A DNA stretch of 64,000 nucleotides from Pontibacillus salipaludis (GCF_014642405.1 NZ_BMIN01000022.1:1-64000); one strand, 5' to 3'; positions 43,045 to 52,159 are shown, numbered from the stretch's first letter. A program made the numbers and translations. The notes: generated by a model from the letters alone, not told the origin.

Positions 43045-43107
43045 TGAGTGATTACTCACTTTACAAACGTGTTGTTGTACTATACTATTAAAGTGAGTAA
43101 TCACTCA
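43045..43107 (+). promoter_or_regulatory. Promoter flanked by twin TetR-type operators
   Basis: TGAGTGATTACTCA (43045-43058) and TGAGTAATCACTCA (43094-43107) are near-identical palindromes; taken together with their flanks they are also inverted copies of each other. Between them lie TTTACA (43060-43065) and TACTAT (43083-43088), 17 bp apart. The third gene of the operon is a TetR repressor, so autoregulation at these sites is likely. Bound repressor would cover both -35 and start region. Confidence 0.85.
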
Positions 43108-43131
43108 TTTCAGGCAAGGGGTTGATTAGAT

Positions 43132-43854
43132 ATGGAAGCTGTTATTGAAGTGAAGGGGATGGCTCATTCCTTTGGGGATGAAGCGGTTTTGAAAGATATC
43201 AATATGGAAATTGGGCGGGGTGAAATCTATGGATTGCTTGGTCCTTCTGGGGCTGGGAAAACCACGCTTGTAAAAATGATCGTTGGTATCATGGAGGCTG
43301 ACACGGGTGAAGCATGGGTTGAAGGTGTTAAGATGCCATCTCTCGAACAGATGAGAAAAGTTGGGTATATGGCTCAATCTGATGCATTGTATAGTGAACT
43401 ATCAGCTCGTGAGAATCTAGAATTCTTTGCATCTATTTATGGATTAAAGAGTAGAAAACGAAAAGAACGTATAGAAGACGTAATGAGAGTCGTTGGGTTA
43501 ACAGAGCACATGGATAAACCTGTACGCAATTATTCAGGAGGAATGAAGAGGCGTCTATCTTTGGCAATTGCTCTTTTGCATGAGCCTGATGTATTGATAT
43601 TGGATGAACCAACAGTAGGGATAGATCCTGTATTACGGCAATCCATATGGGCTGAATTATATCGTTGGAAAGATAAAGGAGGCTCCATTATTGTGACGAC
43701 TCATGTGATGGATGAAGCTGATAAATGTGATCGCTTAGCGATGCTTCGCGACGGGTACGTCATTGCTTCAGGAACTCCAATTGAATTGAAGCAACAAGCG
43801 GATGTCGACTCTATTGAAGAGGCTTTTCTAGCGTATGGAGGTGCTCGTTCATGA
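43132..43854 (+). CDS. ABC-2 type exporter, ATP-binding protein
   Basis: A 240-aa ATPase of a drug or lipid efflux system. Walker A is GPSGAGKTT (about 36-44), the signature NYSGGMKRRL (about 130-139) and Walker B LILDEPTVGID (about 151-161), with the H-loop in VTTHVMDEADKC. GGGGTTG precedes ATG. It overlaps the permease gene by four bases. The transported compound is unknown; repression by a TetR protein in the same operon suggests induction by the exported molecule. Confidence 0.92.
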   Translation: MEAVIEVKGMAHSFGDEAVLKDINMEIGRGEIYGLLGPSGAGKTTLVKMIVGIMEADTGEAWVEGVKMPSLEQMRKVGYMAQSDALYSELSARENLEFFASIYGLKSRKRKERIEDVMRVVGLTEHMDKPVRNYSGGMKRRLSLAIALLHEPDVLILDEPTVGIDPVLRQSIWAELYRWKDKGGSIIVTTHVMDEADKCDRLAMLRDGYVIASGTPIELKQQADVDSIEEAFLAYGGARS

Positions 43855-44879
43855 ATGTTCAAGCGATAACAGTACGGATTATTCGACAGTTTAAAAGGGA
43901 TAAACGCTCGCTTGCGCTTATGCTTCTAGCGCCGCTACTTGTATTGACGTTGATGTGGCTTGTATTGGATGGAGACCGATATGAACCAACACTAGCCTTT
44001 GTGAACGTGCCGGAACAAATGACTGAGTTATTTAAAGAACAGGATGTCACCATAAAAAAGATGGGGCCAACAGAAGCTGAAACTGCACTAGAAGAAATGA
44101 AAGTAGATGCTCTTATTCATTTGAATCAATCAGATGTGAATATAACGCTTGAAGGCAGTGATCCCTCTACAAATCAGGCAGTGATGGGAGCTGTTCAAAA
44201 AGCCATGCAAAACGCAGTTCCGGCTCAATCGATGCCTTTTAATCCCAATTTCAGTTACCTGCACGGTTCTGATGAATTAGGGTTATTCGATAATGTCGGG
44301 CCTGTCCTTATTGGATTCTTCGTGTTTTTCTTTGTGTTTATTATTGGTGGGGTTTCTTTCTTACGTGAGCGAACTCAAGGCACCCTTGAAAGAATTCTAT
44401 CTACTCCTCTTAAGCGATGGGAGATTGTGACGGGGTATGTATCAGGATTTGGTCTATTTACGATCCTTCAAACAGCACTTATCGCCTTTTTTGCAATCTA
44501 TGCTTTAGATGTGTGGATGGCTGGTTCTATTTGGTATGTACTTCTGATTTCAATCTTACTTGCTTTAACAGCACTCACCTTAGGGACATTGCTTTCTGCG
44601 TTTGCAAACAATGAATTTCAAATGATCCAGTTTATCCCGCTCGTGATTGTCCCGCAAGTTTTCTTTTCAGGGTTGTTTAATCTTGATGCGGTAGCTTCTT
44701 GGATCAAGATGATCGGACAAATTATGCCACTCACATACGGAGCAAATGCGTTAAGAGGTGTGATGATTAGAGGAGAAGGATTTGCGGACATACAAATGGA
44801 TGTCTATGTGTTACTTGGGTTTGCCGCCAGCTTTTTTATCTTGAATATAGTAGCGTTGAAAAAGCATCGCAAGCTATAA
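43851..44879 (+). CDS. ABC-2 type exporter, permease
   Basis: A 342-aa membrane protein with one N-terminal helix, an extracytoplasmic domain of about 130 residues, and five clustered C-terminal helices, the plan of ABC-2/YhgE-DrrB-type exporters. The segment FLRERTQGTLERILSTPLKRWEIVTGY (read as two parts, about 165-191) is the conserved coupling region. It overlaps the ATPase gene by ATGA and precedes the TetR gene by 31 bp. Substrate unknown. Confidence 0.9.
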   Translation: MNVQAITVRIIRQFKRDKRSLALMLLAPLLVLTLMWLVLDGDRYEPTLAFVNVPEQMTELFKEQDVTIKKMGPTEAETALEEMKVDALIHLNQSDVNITLEGSDPSTNQAVMGAVQKAMQNAVPAQSMPFNPNFSYLHGSDELGLFDNVGPVLIGFFVFFFVFIIGGVSFLRERTQGTLERILSTPLKRWEIVTGYVSGFGLFTILQTALIAFFAIYALDVWMAGSIWYVLLISILLALTALTLGTLLSAFANNEFQMIQFIPLVIVPQVFFSGLFNLDAVASWIKMIGQIMPLTYGANALRGVMIRGEGFADIQMDVYVLLGFAASFFILNIVALKKHRKL

Positions 44880-44910
44880 TAGAGGATAGATTGGAAAAGG
44901 GGGTCAAAGC

Positions 44911-45573
44911 GTGACAGAATATGAAGCTTTTAAAGAATTGCTAGAATTGGACGATCAGGAGCAGCTTACCCCAAAGCAACGTCAAATTGTTCAAGCCGCT
45001 ATTGAAATATTCTCTGAGAAGGGGTACGCATCAACCTCGACGAGTGAGATTGCAAAGCGAGCAGGTGTAGCGGAAGGAACGATCTTTCGTCACTACAAAA
45101 CAAAGAAAGAACTCTTGATGGCCATTGTTTCACCGGTCATTACAAAGCTAGCTGTTCCGTTTATTGCCCAGTCTTTCGTAAAACAGGTTTTCCGAGATGG
45201 GGAGCATAAAGACTTTGAAGAATTATTACGAGCCATGATCGTAAATCGGTTTGAATTTGCGAAAAAGAATGTTCCTCTACTGAAAATTGTACTTCAGGAA
45301 GTCGCGTTCCACCCTGAACTTCAGGATCGTTATAAGCACATATTCAGGGAAGAAGTGCTGCCACACTTTGAACGTTTCGTGAGTCATTATAAGGAACAGG
45401 GACTTATCAAAGATTATCCAAGTGAAACGGTTCTTCGATTAGTTATTACAACGGTAATTGGCTTTTTAGTAACTCGTTTTATCGTTATGCCAGATGCGGA
45501 CTGGGACGATGAGGCTGAGATTGATCGTACGATTGATTATATTTTGAATGGTCTTCAGACTGTTCAAGACTAA
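44911..45573 (+). CDS. TetR family transcriptional repressor
   Basis: A 220-aa regulator. The N-terminal helix-turn-helix covers about residues 22-68 (AAIEIFSEKGYASTSTSEIA, then GVAEGTIFRHYKTKKELL). The C-terminal ligand domain is helical and specific to the protein. Last gene of the exporter operon; its probable targets are the twin TGAGTnnnnACTCA palindromes at 43045 and 43094. GAAAAGGGGG precedes GTG at 44911. Confidence 0.92.
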   Translation: MTEYEAFKELLELDDQEQLTPKQRQIVQAAIEIFSEKGYASTSTSEIAKRAGVAEGTIFRHYKTKKELLMAIVSPVITKLAVPFIAQSFVKQVFRDGEHKDFEELLRAMIVNRFEFAKKNVPLLKIVLQEVAFHPELQDRYKHIFREEVLPHFERFVSHYKEQGLIKDYPSETVLRLVITTVIGFLVTRFIVMPDADWDDEAEIDRTIDYILNGLQTVQD

Positions 45574-45622
45574 AAACACCACTGTGTTCTCTCCTGAAGA
45601 GTACGCAGTGGTGTTTTTATTT
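45572..45622 (+). terminator. Terminator of the exporter operon
   Basis: AAAACACCACTG and CAGTGGTGTTTTT arms with an imperfect inner stem. Confidence 0.85.
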
Positions 45623-45639
45623 TAGTCAGAGAGATTCAG

Positions 45640-45865
45640 TAATCCTAAGAATCGAAGCTAACTCACTGGGGGAGGATAGCTCCGTTGCCATAAGAGTGGT
45701 TGGGCAGGCTTGGGGGCAACTCGCTTTCCGCGGAAAGCGAGTGATTTCCAGCCCCGCCTTACGCTCTATTCACGCTGGCGGAAACGTCTCTATCTTTCGC
45801 AAAACAGAAAATCGAAAATCTCAACTTCATATTGTCTTCCGTATAAGGGGGCTTGTATGAAAAGT
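45640..45865 (+). mobile_element. Composite palindromic element, copy 4 (collapsed)
   Basis: The outer parts resemble the other copies (ATCGAAGCTA at the left, TCTCAACTTCATATTGTCTT at the right), but the two palindromes are reduced to one short hybrid at 45712-45765: AACTCGCTTTCCGCGG joined straight to AAAGCGAGTGATTTCCAG. This is what recombination or replication slippage between inverted arms would leave. It follows a terminator, like its sisters. Confidence 0.7.
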
Positions 45866-45886
45866 TAAATGGGATGAGTAGAGCAT

Positions 45887-45922
45887 AAAAAAGCCCAAAG
45901 CTGCATTCAGCCTTGGGCTTGT
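45887..45922 (-). terminator. Terminator of the LysM-3D gene
   Basis: On the minus strand AAGCCCAAGG and its complement around TGAATGCAG, followed by TTTTTTAT. Confidence 0.85.
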
Positions 45923-45943
45923 ATTATCTTTTAAGGGAAGGAA

Positions 45944-46720
45944 TTAGTCTAAGATTGTTACGTCTACTGATTTGCGGCCCCAGTTTAGTGCTTCGGATTG
46001 GGATGGGATGAAGACGTCGATTCTGTTTCCTTGGATGTCGCCACCGATGTCACCAGCTACTGCTTTTCCGTATCCTTCTACATAAACTTCAGTACCTAGT
46101 GGGATTACGTTAGGGTCTACTGCGATTACTTTGCGATCTGGGTTTTCAAGAAGATTGATGCCTGTTCTTGTGATACCAGAGCAGCCCGTGCAGTTTGCTG
46201 TATATGCTGTTGATTCCATTGTAATCGTCTTTTGTTCTTGTTGTTGTGTTTGAACTTGTTTTTCTTCTGTTTTAGGTTCAGTAGGTTGTGTGCTTGCAAC
46301 AGTTGATTTTTCTTTTGTTGCTACGTTTGATCCGTTTACATTCAGGGTATCTCCTGAATAAATCGTATTTGAGCTTAAGTTATTCCAATGTTTTAACTCA
46401 TTCACACTTACGTTATATTGTTGACCGATAGCGAAAAGTGTATCGCCAGGTTGGATTGTATACACATTACTGTCAGCTGTTGCTGTGTGAGCAACTTCAC
46501 TGTCTCCGTTGTGGTTCACTGTTAGCTTTTGGTTCGGGAAGATTAAGTTAGATGTTAGATTATTTTGTTGTTTTATTTGTTCAACGGACACATCGTAATC
46601 CTGAGAGATACCCCATAATGTGTCGCCGCTCTTGACGTCTACTTCTTCTGCGCTTGCTGTAATCGCTGTTGTTGTAGAAATCGTTGCTACAGCAGCTAGG
46701 GATAGAAATAGTTTTTTCAT
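45944..46720 (-). CDS. yocH: LysM and 3D-domain cell-wall protein (YocH-like)
   Basis: A 258-aa exported protein. After a signal peptide (1-24, ending ASA) come two LysM modules (about 26-70 and 84-130; VKSGDTLWGISQDYDVSVEQ and IQPGDTLFAIGQQYNVSVNE) that bind peptidoglycan. A Gln/Thr-rich linker and a 3D domain (about 165-258) follow, with its aspartates in VIAVDPNVIPLG, AGDIGGDIQGNRIDVF. The 3D fold is that of MltA-type lytic transglycosylases. B. subtilis YocH has the same plan. WalR-like sites lie upstream. Confidence 0.9.
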   Translation of the reverse strand: MKKLFLSLAAVATISTTTAITASAEEVDVKSGDTLWGISQDYDVSVEQIKQQNNLTSNLIFPNQKLTVNHNGDSEVAHTATADSNVYTIQPGDTLFAIGQQYNVSVNELKHWNNLSSNTIYSGDTLNVNGSNVATKEKSTVASTQPTEPKTEEKQVQTQQQEQKTITMESTAYTANCTGCSGITRTGINLLENPDRKVIAVDPNVIPLGTEVYVEGYGKAVAGDIGGDIQGNRIDVFIPSQSEALNWGRKSVDVTILD

Positions 46721-46802
46721 TTTGTTGACCTCCTGGGAATTACAATAGCCATGAGCTGTTGAAATTCGCGGTTTATTGAGTAACGAATTAACTCTATGGA
46801 CT

Positions 46803-46878
46803 ACTATAACAACCTAATGGGAAAAGCCCAATAACAGAATGACAACAATGTGATTGCAATTCTAACAAGGAGATTACA
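46803..46878 (-). promoter_or_regulatory. Promoter and WalR-like sites upstream of yocH
   Basis: On the minus strand TTGGGC (46831-46826) and TATAGT (46808-46803) are 17 bp apart. Just upstream is TGTTGT-CATTC-TGTTAT (46847-46831), and further up TGTAAT-CTCCT-TGTTAG (46878-46862); both are one mismatch from the WalR pattern TGTWAH-N5-TGTWAH. yocH belongs to the WalR regulon in B. subtilis, which makes the match credible. Confidence 0.6.
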
Positions 46879-46901
46879 TGGATTTTACAATGGCGGGAAA
46901 A

Positions 46902-46946
46902 TAGAGAAAAGGACCCTATTAGAGGATCCTTTTCTCTATTTTTCTG
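46902..46946. terminator. Two-way hairpin beyond composite element 5
   Basis: AGAGAAAAGGA and TCCTTTTCTCT arms with T-rich flanks on both strands. No + strand gene ends here; it may be the original terminator of the HAD gene, now separated from it by element 5. Confidence 0.7.
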
Positions 46947-46949
46947 CAT

Positions 46950-47449
46950 TTGAAGCTGAGAGAATGTTTCCGTTAACTCTAGTTAAGCGTAAGGTGGGCC
47001 TGGAAACCACTCGCTTTCCTGTGGGGAGCTGGTGAGCCTCCTCACCCGGCAAAGCCGGGCTCCGGGGTCTCACCTAAGCTCTTCTGCCCACGGGAGTCTC
47101 GCAGTTTCCAGGCCCACCTTTACCATACAAGGAGGAACGAAAGCATGCCGTATAGGGTAACAACAGACCTGCTGATGCGAATTGCGGGGCCGTTCACCCA
47201 CCTTAAAGACAGGGCTTGTTCGGGGACTGCGAGACTCCCGCGGGAAAAGGAGCCTAGGGAAGACCCCTCAGAGAGCGAAGCGATGAGGAGGCTTCCCAGC
47301 TCCCCGCAGGAAAGCGAGTTGTCCCCGAGCAAGCCCAAGCACTTTTAAACGTAACGGTCCCTTCCTGCTGAAATATCTCAACTTCAACTTTTCCATATAA
47401 GGGGGCTTATATGGATTAAATGAATACAACAATAAACAGTAACAGAGCC
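46950..47449 (+). mobile_element. Composite palindromic element, copy 5
   Basis: First palindrome 46991-47129 (GGTGGGCCTGGAAACCACTC and complement), spacer with ACGAAAGCATGCCGTATAGG, second palindrome 47210-47336 (GGGCTTGTTCGGGGACTGCG and complement), then a right tail ending TAACAGAGCC at 47440-47449. It is nearly identical to copy 7 over most of its length, except that copy 7 carries an extra insertion and an intact left end. The right end is only five bases from the stop codon of the HAD gene. Confidence 0.88.
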
Positions 47450-47454
47450 TTAGT

Positions 47455-48285
47455 TTAAAGAATGTCTGTTAACGAACGAACAGGATGGAGTTTCTCGTGT
47501 TCAATGTTTGATTCATCGGGTGTTAGCCAGATTGCGTGCATACCGTATTGGAGGGCGGGGGCGATTTCGTTCATGAAGTTATCTCCAATGGATACGGCTT
47601 CTTCTGGTTTGATTTTGTATCGTTTTAATAGCTCATGAAAGTGTTCGCTCGTTTGAACAGGCTTTGTAGCTGATGTGATCCGGTCATGGAATAGATCCTG
47701 TAGGTTCAGTTCCTTGAGTAGACGATCTACATCTGTAGCTTCACTATTCGTCATAAGAACGATTGTTTTCTCTTTTTTTATTTCCTCCAAGAAAGAACGT
47801 AATCCAGGTGTCTCTGTTAGCCATCCTTTTTGAGATGACATGTCGACCTTTGTTTCATCATAGGCTTTGTGACATTCACTCATCGGTAACCCATAATGGC
47901 GAGCGAGTACATAGGGAGGCCACCAACCGTCTCCGATTGCAATCCATCGGTCAAAATCAAATGTAGAGGCGGGAAATGGTTCATCTGAAGAGCGCTCTAC
48001 TTGTTCGCCGTTCCATGATTCAGGGTTGCTGATCTTTTCGGTAAATGGGTCCCACGTCCAGAATAGGTCTTCTTTCGTATCATAGACCTTTCCAATGGAC
48101 AGTGGATGGAGACCTTCTTTAACTTGTGTAAAATCTCTTAAGAAAGACTCGTGTTCTTCTTTTGGTAATTTATCCTTTAATTTATAAGCAAAATGGTCAA
48201 AATGCTTCGTGTCTTCATATAGGGTCCCATCGAGGTCAAAGATGAAGAGGTGACATGTGTCTAAGTATGAATCATGTAGTGACAT
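47455..48285 (-). CDS. HAD superfamily hydrolase
   Basis: A 276-aa phosphatase-type protein. Motif I is FIFDLDGTLYED (about 14-25, Asp nucleophile and acid/base), motif II the TNS in VLMTNSEATD, the lysine is in SATKPVQ, and motif III is SIGDNFMNEI. The cap inserted after motif I is larger than average (about 30-165). Substrate unknown; pyrimidine nucleotidases and phosphoglycolate phosphatases share the core. A composite repeat sits directly after its stop. Confidence 0.88.
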   Translation of the reverse strand: MSLHDSYLDTCHLFIFDLDGTLYEDTKHFDHFAYKLKDKLPKEEHESFLRDFTQVKEGLHPLSIGKVYDTKEDLFWTWDPFTEKISNPESWNGEQVERSSDEPFPASTFDFDRWIAIGDGWWPPYVLARHYGLPMSECHKAYDETKVDMSSQKGWLTETPGLRSFLEEIKKEKTIVLMTNSEATDVDRLLKELNLQDLFHDRITSATKPVQTSEHFHELLKRYKIKPEEAVSIGDNFMNEIAPALQYGMHAIWLTPDESNIEHEKLHPVRSLTDIL

Positions 48286-48451
48286 GTGCGATCAGCTTCC
48301 TTTCCGGCAATTTGTTTCATTATCTGAAATCCCTTCTTAGATTTCAAGTAAAGAGGTGGGGAACGATATGGAAAAACTTTCTGAACCACTAGGAGTGTTG
48401 ATTTGTTTCTAGTAAAATAAAAAGAAAAGATCTGAGAAAGGTGTTATTAAG

Positions 48452-50206
48452 ATGATCAAACATTCGGTTTGGATTCTAGTAGGTATTGTGTTGTTTGTCC
48501 TTACGCCGGATCACGTTCATGGTACTGAGAATAATCAGCCTAAGATGGAATCAAATTCTTATACCATTCGTTACCATGAAGAAGGATCACCGACCGGCTT
48601 AGTATCTACTGGTTCGCCCGAAATTACATATTTCATAAAACTATCGAATAATGATTTGCCCTATGAGGTGGACATGTTTGTAAATGGAAAAGAAGTTTCC
48701 TCAACGTATAATGAAAATACAGGTATGCTCACCTATGAGGCCTGGGGGTTAACAGGTGCAAATACAGTAACGGTTCAACTTGAAGTGTATGGCGAAAAGC
48801 AACTTGAACGTTCTTGGTCATTTGAAATAGACAGTCGTAATATGGATCCTTTTGCTTCAATGGATAATGAAATATTGACCACTGTTGGAAATGATGCGCT
48901 TGCTCGTGCTAACGAATATCGCGAGAGGTTGGATATTCCTTTATTAAAAAACAATGATCATTTAAAAGAAGCAGCTCAAGCTCATGCCAATTATATGAAC
49001 GTCTATTCCAAAGGTCACCATGAAATGAACAACAGCGCTCACTTATTTACCGGAAAACAACCTGCTGAAAGGACGTCTTATTTTGGTTATCCCAAATGGT
49101 TCGTAGGAGAAGGGATTTCTTATGAAGAGCCTGGAGGAGTATCGGCTGTTGATCATCTCTTTGACGCTCCTTACCATCGTTTGAGCTTAATGAACCCGTT
49201 TTATAACGAAGTAGGAACAGGATACAATAATCAAGGCGATGTAGTCATGAACTTTGGTGGAGATGGAAGTGAAGGGGAACATCGTATTATTCAGTACCCT
49301 TACCCAAATCAAAGAGATGTGCCAGTTTCCTGGTTTGCTTATGAAACGCCTAATCCTCTTCGTTTTTTCAACCAAGATCAGGTATGGACAGGTTATCCTG
49401 TTTCTTATGTGTATTATGGTCCTTCCTCTCATGAACTCCAAGTTTCAGAGGCATCATTAGTTAATGAGGATGGTGAAACAGTGCCATCCTACACGGTCAC
49501 GCCACAAATGGAGAACGAAGGTACTCATCACGTTTTCCTAATTCCAAAAGAGAAGCTTATGCCGGGTGCAGGTTACAAGGTGAGAGTGAATGCTCAAGCG
49601 AAGACAGCGGAAGGGAATCTATTCGATGTGTCACGAACTTGGTCATTTAAAACTGGGGAGAGTGTTCTGTTTCATGATATTTATTTCGAAGCTCAGAACG
49701 GGGTTCACTTTCTAACGTTAGAATGGGCAAATGGAGAAGATCCTGAAGCTAAGGCTATTTTGAGTAAGGAAGATAAGATTTATATAGAGAAGAAAGGGGA
49801 TACGCAGCGTACTGTCCGGTCCCTTGAATCTGGAACATATGAGTTGAAGGTTGATAGCCCTCACTTTAATGAGCAAGAAACCTATATCGTCATGATTGAA
49901 ACGGGGAATCTCCCTCACTATCAATACGGAAGCAACCTAAACGTTGTGGACTTCTATCAAACGAATTCACTAGAGGCGCTCTATCAAAAATTCCCTATAT
50001 GGGAAGCTCGCCAAAGCTTTTACGGCTCGTATAAGGTCTTTAATGATAGGAAGCAGCAACCGGATCATAATGAGGAGGGCACCTTCATTATTGATCGTAT
50101 AGGGAACCTAATCACCTCTTTCTTAAATGGAAGTGAGGCAGGAGATTCATCTACTGTTCTACCTACTCAAGAAGAGGATGAAGAAAGTGGTTATATGCCT
50201 TACTAG
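48452..50206 (+). CDS. Large secreted CAP-domain protein
   Basis: A 584-aa exported protein. Signal peptide about 1-24. Residues 30-130 look like a beta-sandwich module. The CAP domain follows (about 150-275): NEYRERLDIPLLKNNDHLKE, KGHHEMNNSAHLFTG and the MNFGGDG end. About 290-400 is another beta-rich Ig-like module with SHELQVSEASLVNEDGE, and the rest is unassigned. The C-terminus is acidic, without LPxTG. GAAAGGTG precedes ATG. Probably acts at the surface; activity unknown. Confidence 0.85.
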   Translation: MIKHSVWILVGIVLFVLTPDHVHGTENNQPKMESNSYTIRYHEEGSPTGLVSTGSPEITYFIKLSNNDLPYEVDMFVNGKEVSSTYNENTGMLTYEAWGLTGANTVTVQLEVYGEKQLERSWSFEIDSRNMDPFASMDNEILTTVGNDALARANEYRERLDIPLLKNNDHLKEAAQAHANYMNVYSKGHHEMNNSAHLFTGKQPAERTSYFGYPKWFVGEGISYEEPGGVSAVDHLFDAPYHRLSLMNPFYNEVGTGYNNQGDVVMNFGGDGSEGEHRIIQYPYPNQRDVPVSWFAYETPNPLRFFNQDQVWTGYPVSYVYYGPSSHELQVSEASLVNEDGETVPSYTVTPQMENEGTHHVFLIPKEKLMPGAGYKVRVNAQAKTAEGNLFDVSRTWSFKTGESVLFHDIYFEAQNGVHFLTLEWANGEDPEAKAILSKEDKIYIEKKGDTQRTVRSLESGTYELKVDSPHFNEQETYIVMIETGNLPHYQYGSNLNVVDFYQTNSLEALYQKFPIWEARQSFYGSYKVFNDRKQQPDHNEEGTFIIDRIGNLITSFLNGSEAGDSSTVLPTQEEDEESGYMPY

Positions 50207-50274
50207 TCTAAGAAGATTGAAGTGTTTCCCCCTCCTTTGTATTGGGAAGTTTAGCAAAGAGAGGGGGTTTTTCT

Positions 50275-50721
50275 ATGAGCTTTGATTATGAAATGGATTT
50301 CGACAACATCAATTTTAGAGAGCGGCCTGATCTTTACAGAGTGGGCAAGGGAGAGCAAGGTGTGCTAATGGTAGAGCCATATAAGAGTGAAATTCTGCCT
50401 CATTGGCGATTTAAAACTCCTGATATCGCAAAAGAGTCAGCAGATAAGATTTATGAACTGTTTCAGCAATATAAACAGCAAGAAGATTTTGTCGGAATGG
50501 ATATGGCGCGTAAATATATACAAATGGGCTATACACGAGCAAGGCGTTATGCGAATTATAAAGGTGGAAAGAAATACGATCAAGATGGCAATATAAACGA
50601 ACGAGACATCGACGAGGAAAAAGCTGAATCGGCTCGCATATTTGAGGAAAAGTGGAAAGAAGTGCGTAATGATGATGAATACTTAGCTTATAAGAAAGAA
50701 CACCAAAAGAATTATGGATAA
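50275..50721 (+). CDS. DUF4385 family protein
   Basis: A 148-aa cytoplasmic protein matching DUF4385 along its length: NFRERPDLYRVGKGEQGVL, YKSEILPHWRFKTP, then YIQMGYTRARRYANYKGGKK. ATG at 50275 is chosen because GAGAGGGGG precedes it and relatives begin MSFDYEMDF. The family is found in many bacteria and some phages; function unknown. It follows the CAP gene by 68 bp with a weak hairpin between. Confidence 0.88.
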   Translation: MSFDYEMDFDNINFRERPDLYRVGKGEQGVLMVEPYKSEILPHWRFKTPDIAKESADKIYELFQQYKQQEDFVGMDMARKYIQMGYTRARRYANYKGGKKYDQDGNINERDIDEEKAESARIFEEKWKEVRNDDEYLAYKKEHQKNYG

Positions 50722-50765
50722 AGCAAAATTTTGTCTAAAGTGTGGTAATGGGCAGTGAAAAAATG

Positions 50766-50809
50766 AAAGAGCTACTTCGTCTTTGTTAACAGACGGAGTA
50801 GCTTTTTCA
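50766..50809. terminator. Terminator between DUF4385 and the NRAMP-like gene
   Basis: AAAGAGCTACT..CGTCT pairs with AGACG.AGTAGCTTTTT; convergent genes share it. Confidence 0.85.
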
Positions 50810-50818
50810 TTAATCCTG

Positions 50819-52006
50819 TTAGAATAAAGAAGTCATCCCTTCAAAGAGGGAAATTACGCCCATGTATGCCATGGCGATGACAATAAAGGCACCGAAAATG
50901 GTTAACCATATGGGGTGCTTGTAATCACCAACAACGGACTTCTTGTGTGCTGCAATTAAAATAACACCAAGAGAAAGTGGTAAAATGAGCCCATTTAAAG
51001 AACCGGCTAAGATCAGTAAGCTAACAGGCTTTCCAACTAAGCTAAAGATGAGTGTGGAAACGGCAATAAATCCAACGATAATCCACTTTTGATTTCGCTC
51101 AATGAGCGGACTAAATGTTTTGATAAAGGAAACAGATGTGTAGGCTGCTCCGACAACCGATGTAACGGCTGCTGACCACATAATCACACCGAAAATCTTA
51201 TACCCAACGTTTCCGGCCGCTGCTTGGAATACAGAAGCTGGCGGATTGTCTGGGTCGAGTGTAATTCCTTGTGCTACTACACCAAGGGCGGCAAGGAATA
51301 AGAAGATACGCATAATCGATGCAATACTAATCGCAGAAATGGCACTTCGATTCACGTAGCCGAGTGATTCTTTTCCTTTTATCCCTGCTTCAAGAAGGCG
51401 ATGCCCACCTGCAAATGTTATGTATCCACCGACTGTTCCCCCGACAAGTGTGACGATTGCGAGGAAATTAATCTTTTCAGGCGCTACTGAACGGATAGCA
51501 GCTTCGCCAACAGGTGGTTGAGCTGTAAACATGACGTAGATCGTTAAACCAATCATGATAAACCCCAGAATTTGAGCGAAGCGGTCCATTAACTTTTCAG
51601 CTTCTCGTACAAGGAAAATGCCAATAGCAACAATCCCGCTAAACAAAGCCCCCATTTTAGGGGAAATTCCGAATAAAACATTCGTTCCAAGTCCGGCTCC
51701 AGCTATATTTCCGATATTAAAAGCGAGACCTCCAAGAACGATAAGAATGGAAAGAATAAATCCAAGTCCCGGAAGAACACTGTTGGCAATGTCTTGTGCG
51801 GGCTTACCACTTACGGAGATGATCCGCCAGATATTTAGTTGGGCACCAATATCAATAATAATAGATATTAAGATAACGAAACCGAAATTTGCTGCGAGTT
51901 GTTCTGTAAATGTGGTTGTTTGTGTAAGGAACCCTGGGCCAATTGCTGAGGTGGCCATCAGGAAAGCTGCTCCAAGGAGCAACCTTAGTCTAGAACGATG
52001 ATCCAT
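50819..52006 (-). CDS. NRAMP-related membrane transporter
   Basis: A 395-aa membrane protein with about 11 helices of the divalent-metal (NRAMP) superfamily, similar to B. subtilis YcsG. The first helix has SAIGPGFLTQTTTF where true Mn/Fe NRAMPs have the metal-binding DPGN, so it may not carry transition metals; relatives with this change have been linked to Mg2+ or other substrates. Helix 6 shows VGGTVGGYITFAGGHRLLEA in place of the usual MPH motif. GGAGGCAC precedes ATG. Single gene. Confidence 0.85.
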   Translation of the reverse strand: MDHRSRLRLLLGAAFLMATSAIGPGFLTQTTTFTEQLAANFGFVILISIIIDIGAQLNIWRIISVSGKPAQDIANSVLPGLGFILSILIVLGGLAFNIGNIAGAGLGTNVLFGISPKMGALFSGIVAIGIFLVREAEKLMDRFAQILGFIMIGLTIYVMFTAQPPVGEAAIRSVAPEKINFLAIVTLVGGTVGGYITFAGGHRLLEAGIKGKESLGYVNRSAISAISIASIMRIFLFLAALGVVAQGITLDPDNPPASVFQAAAGNVGYKIFGVIMWSAAVTSVVGAAYTSVSFIKTFSPLIERNQKWIIVGFIAVSTLIFSLVGKPVSLLILAGSLNGLILPLSLGVILIAAHKKSVVGDYKHPIWLTIFGAFIVIAMAYMGVISLFEGMTSLF

Positions 52007-52159
52007 ATAGTGCCTCCTTAAATTTAATGTCTAAAAATTCTATCATTAATGAAGATAAACATCCAGATCATTTCGACCCCCCTTCTATGGTTTGGTTGGG
52101 AGTTGAAATCCATTTGTGAAATGCTTACACTACCAGTATGTAGAAAGGAGCGGGATGGT

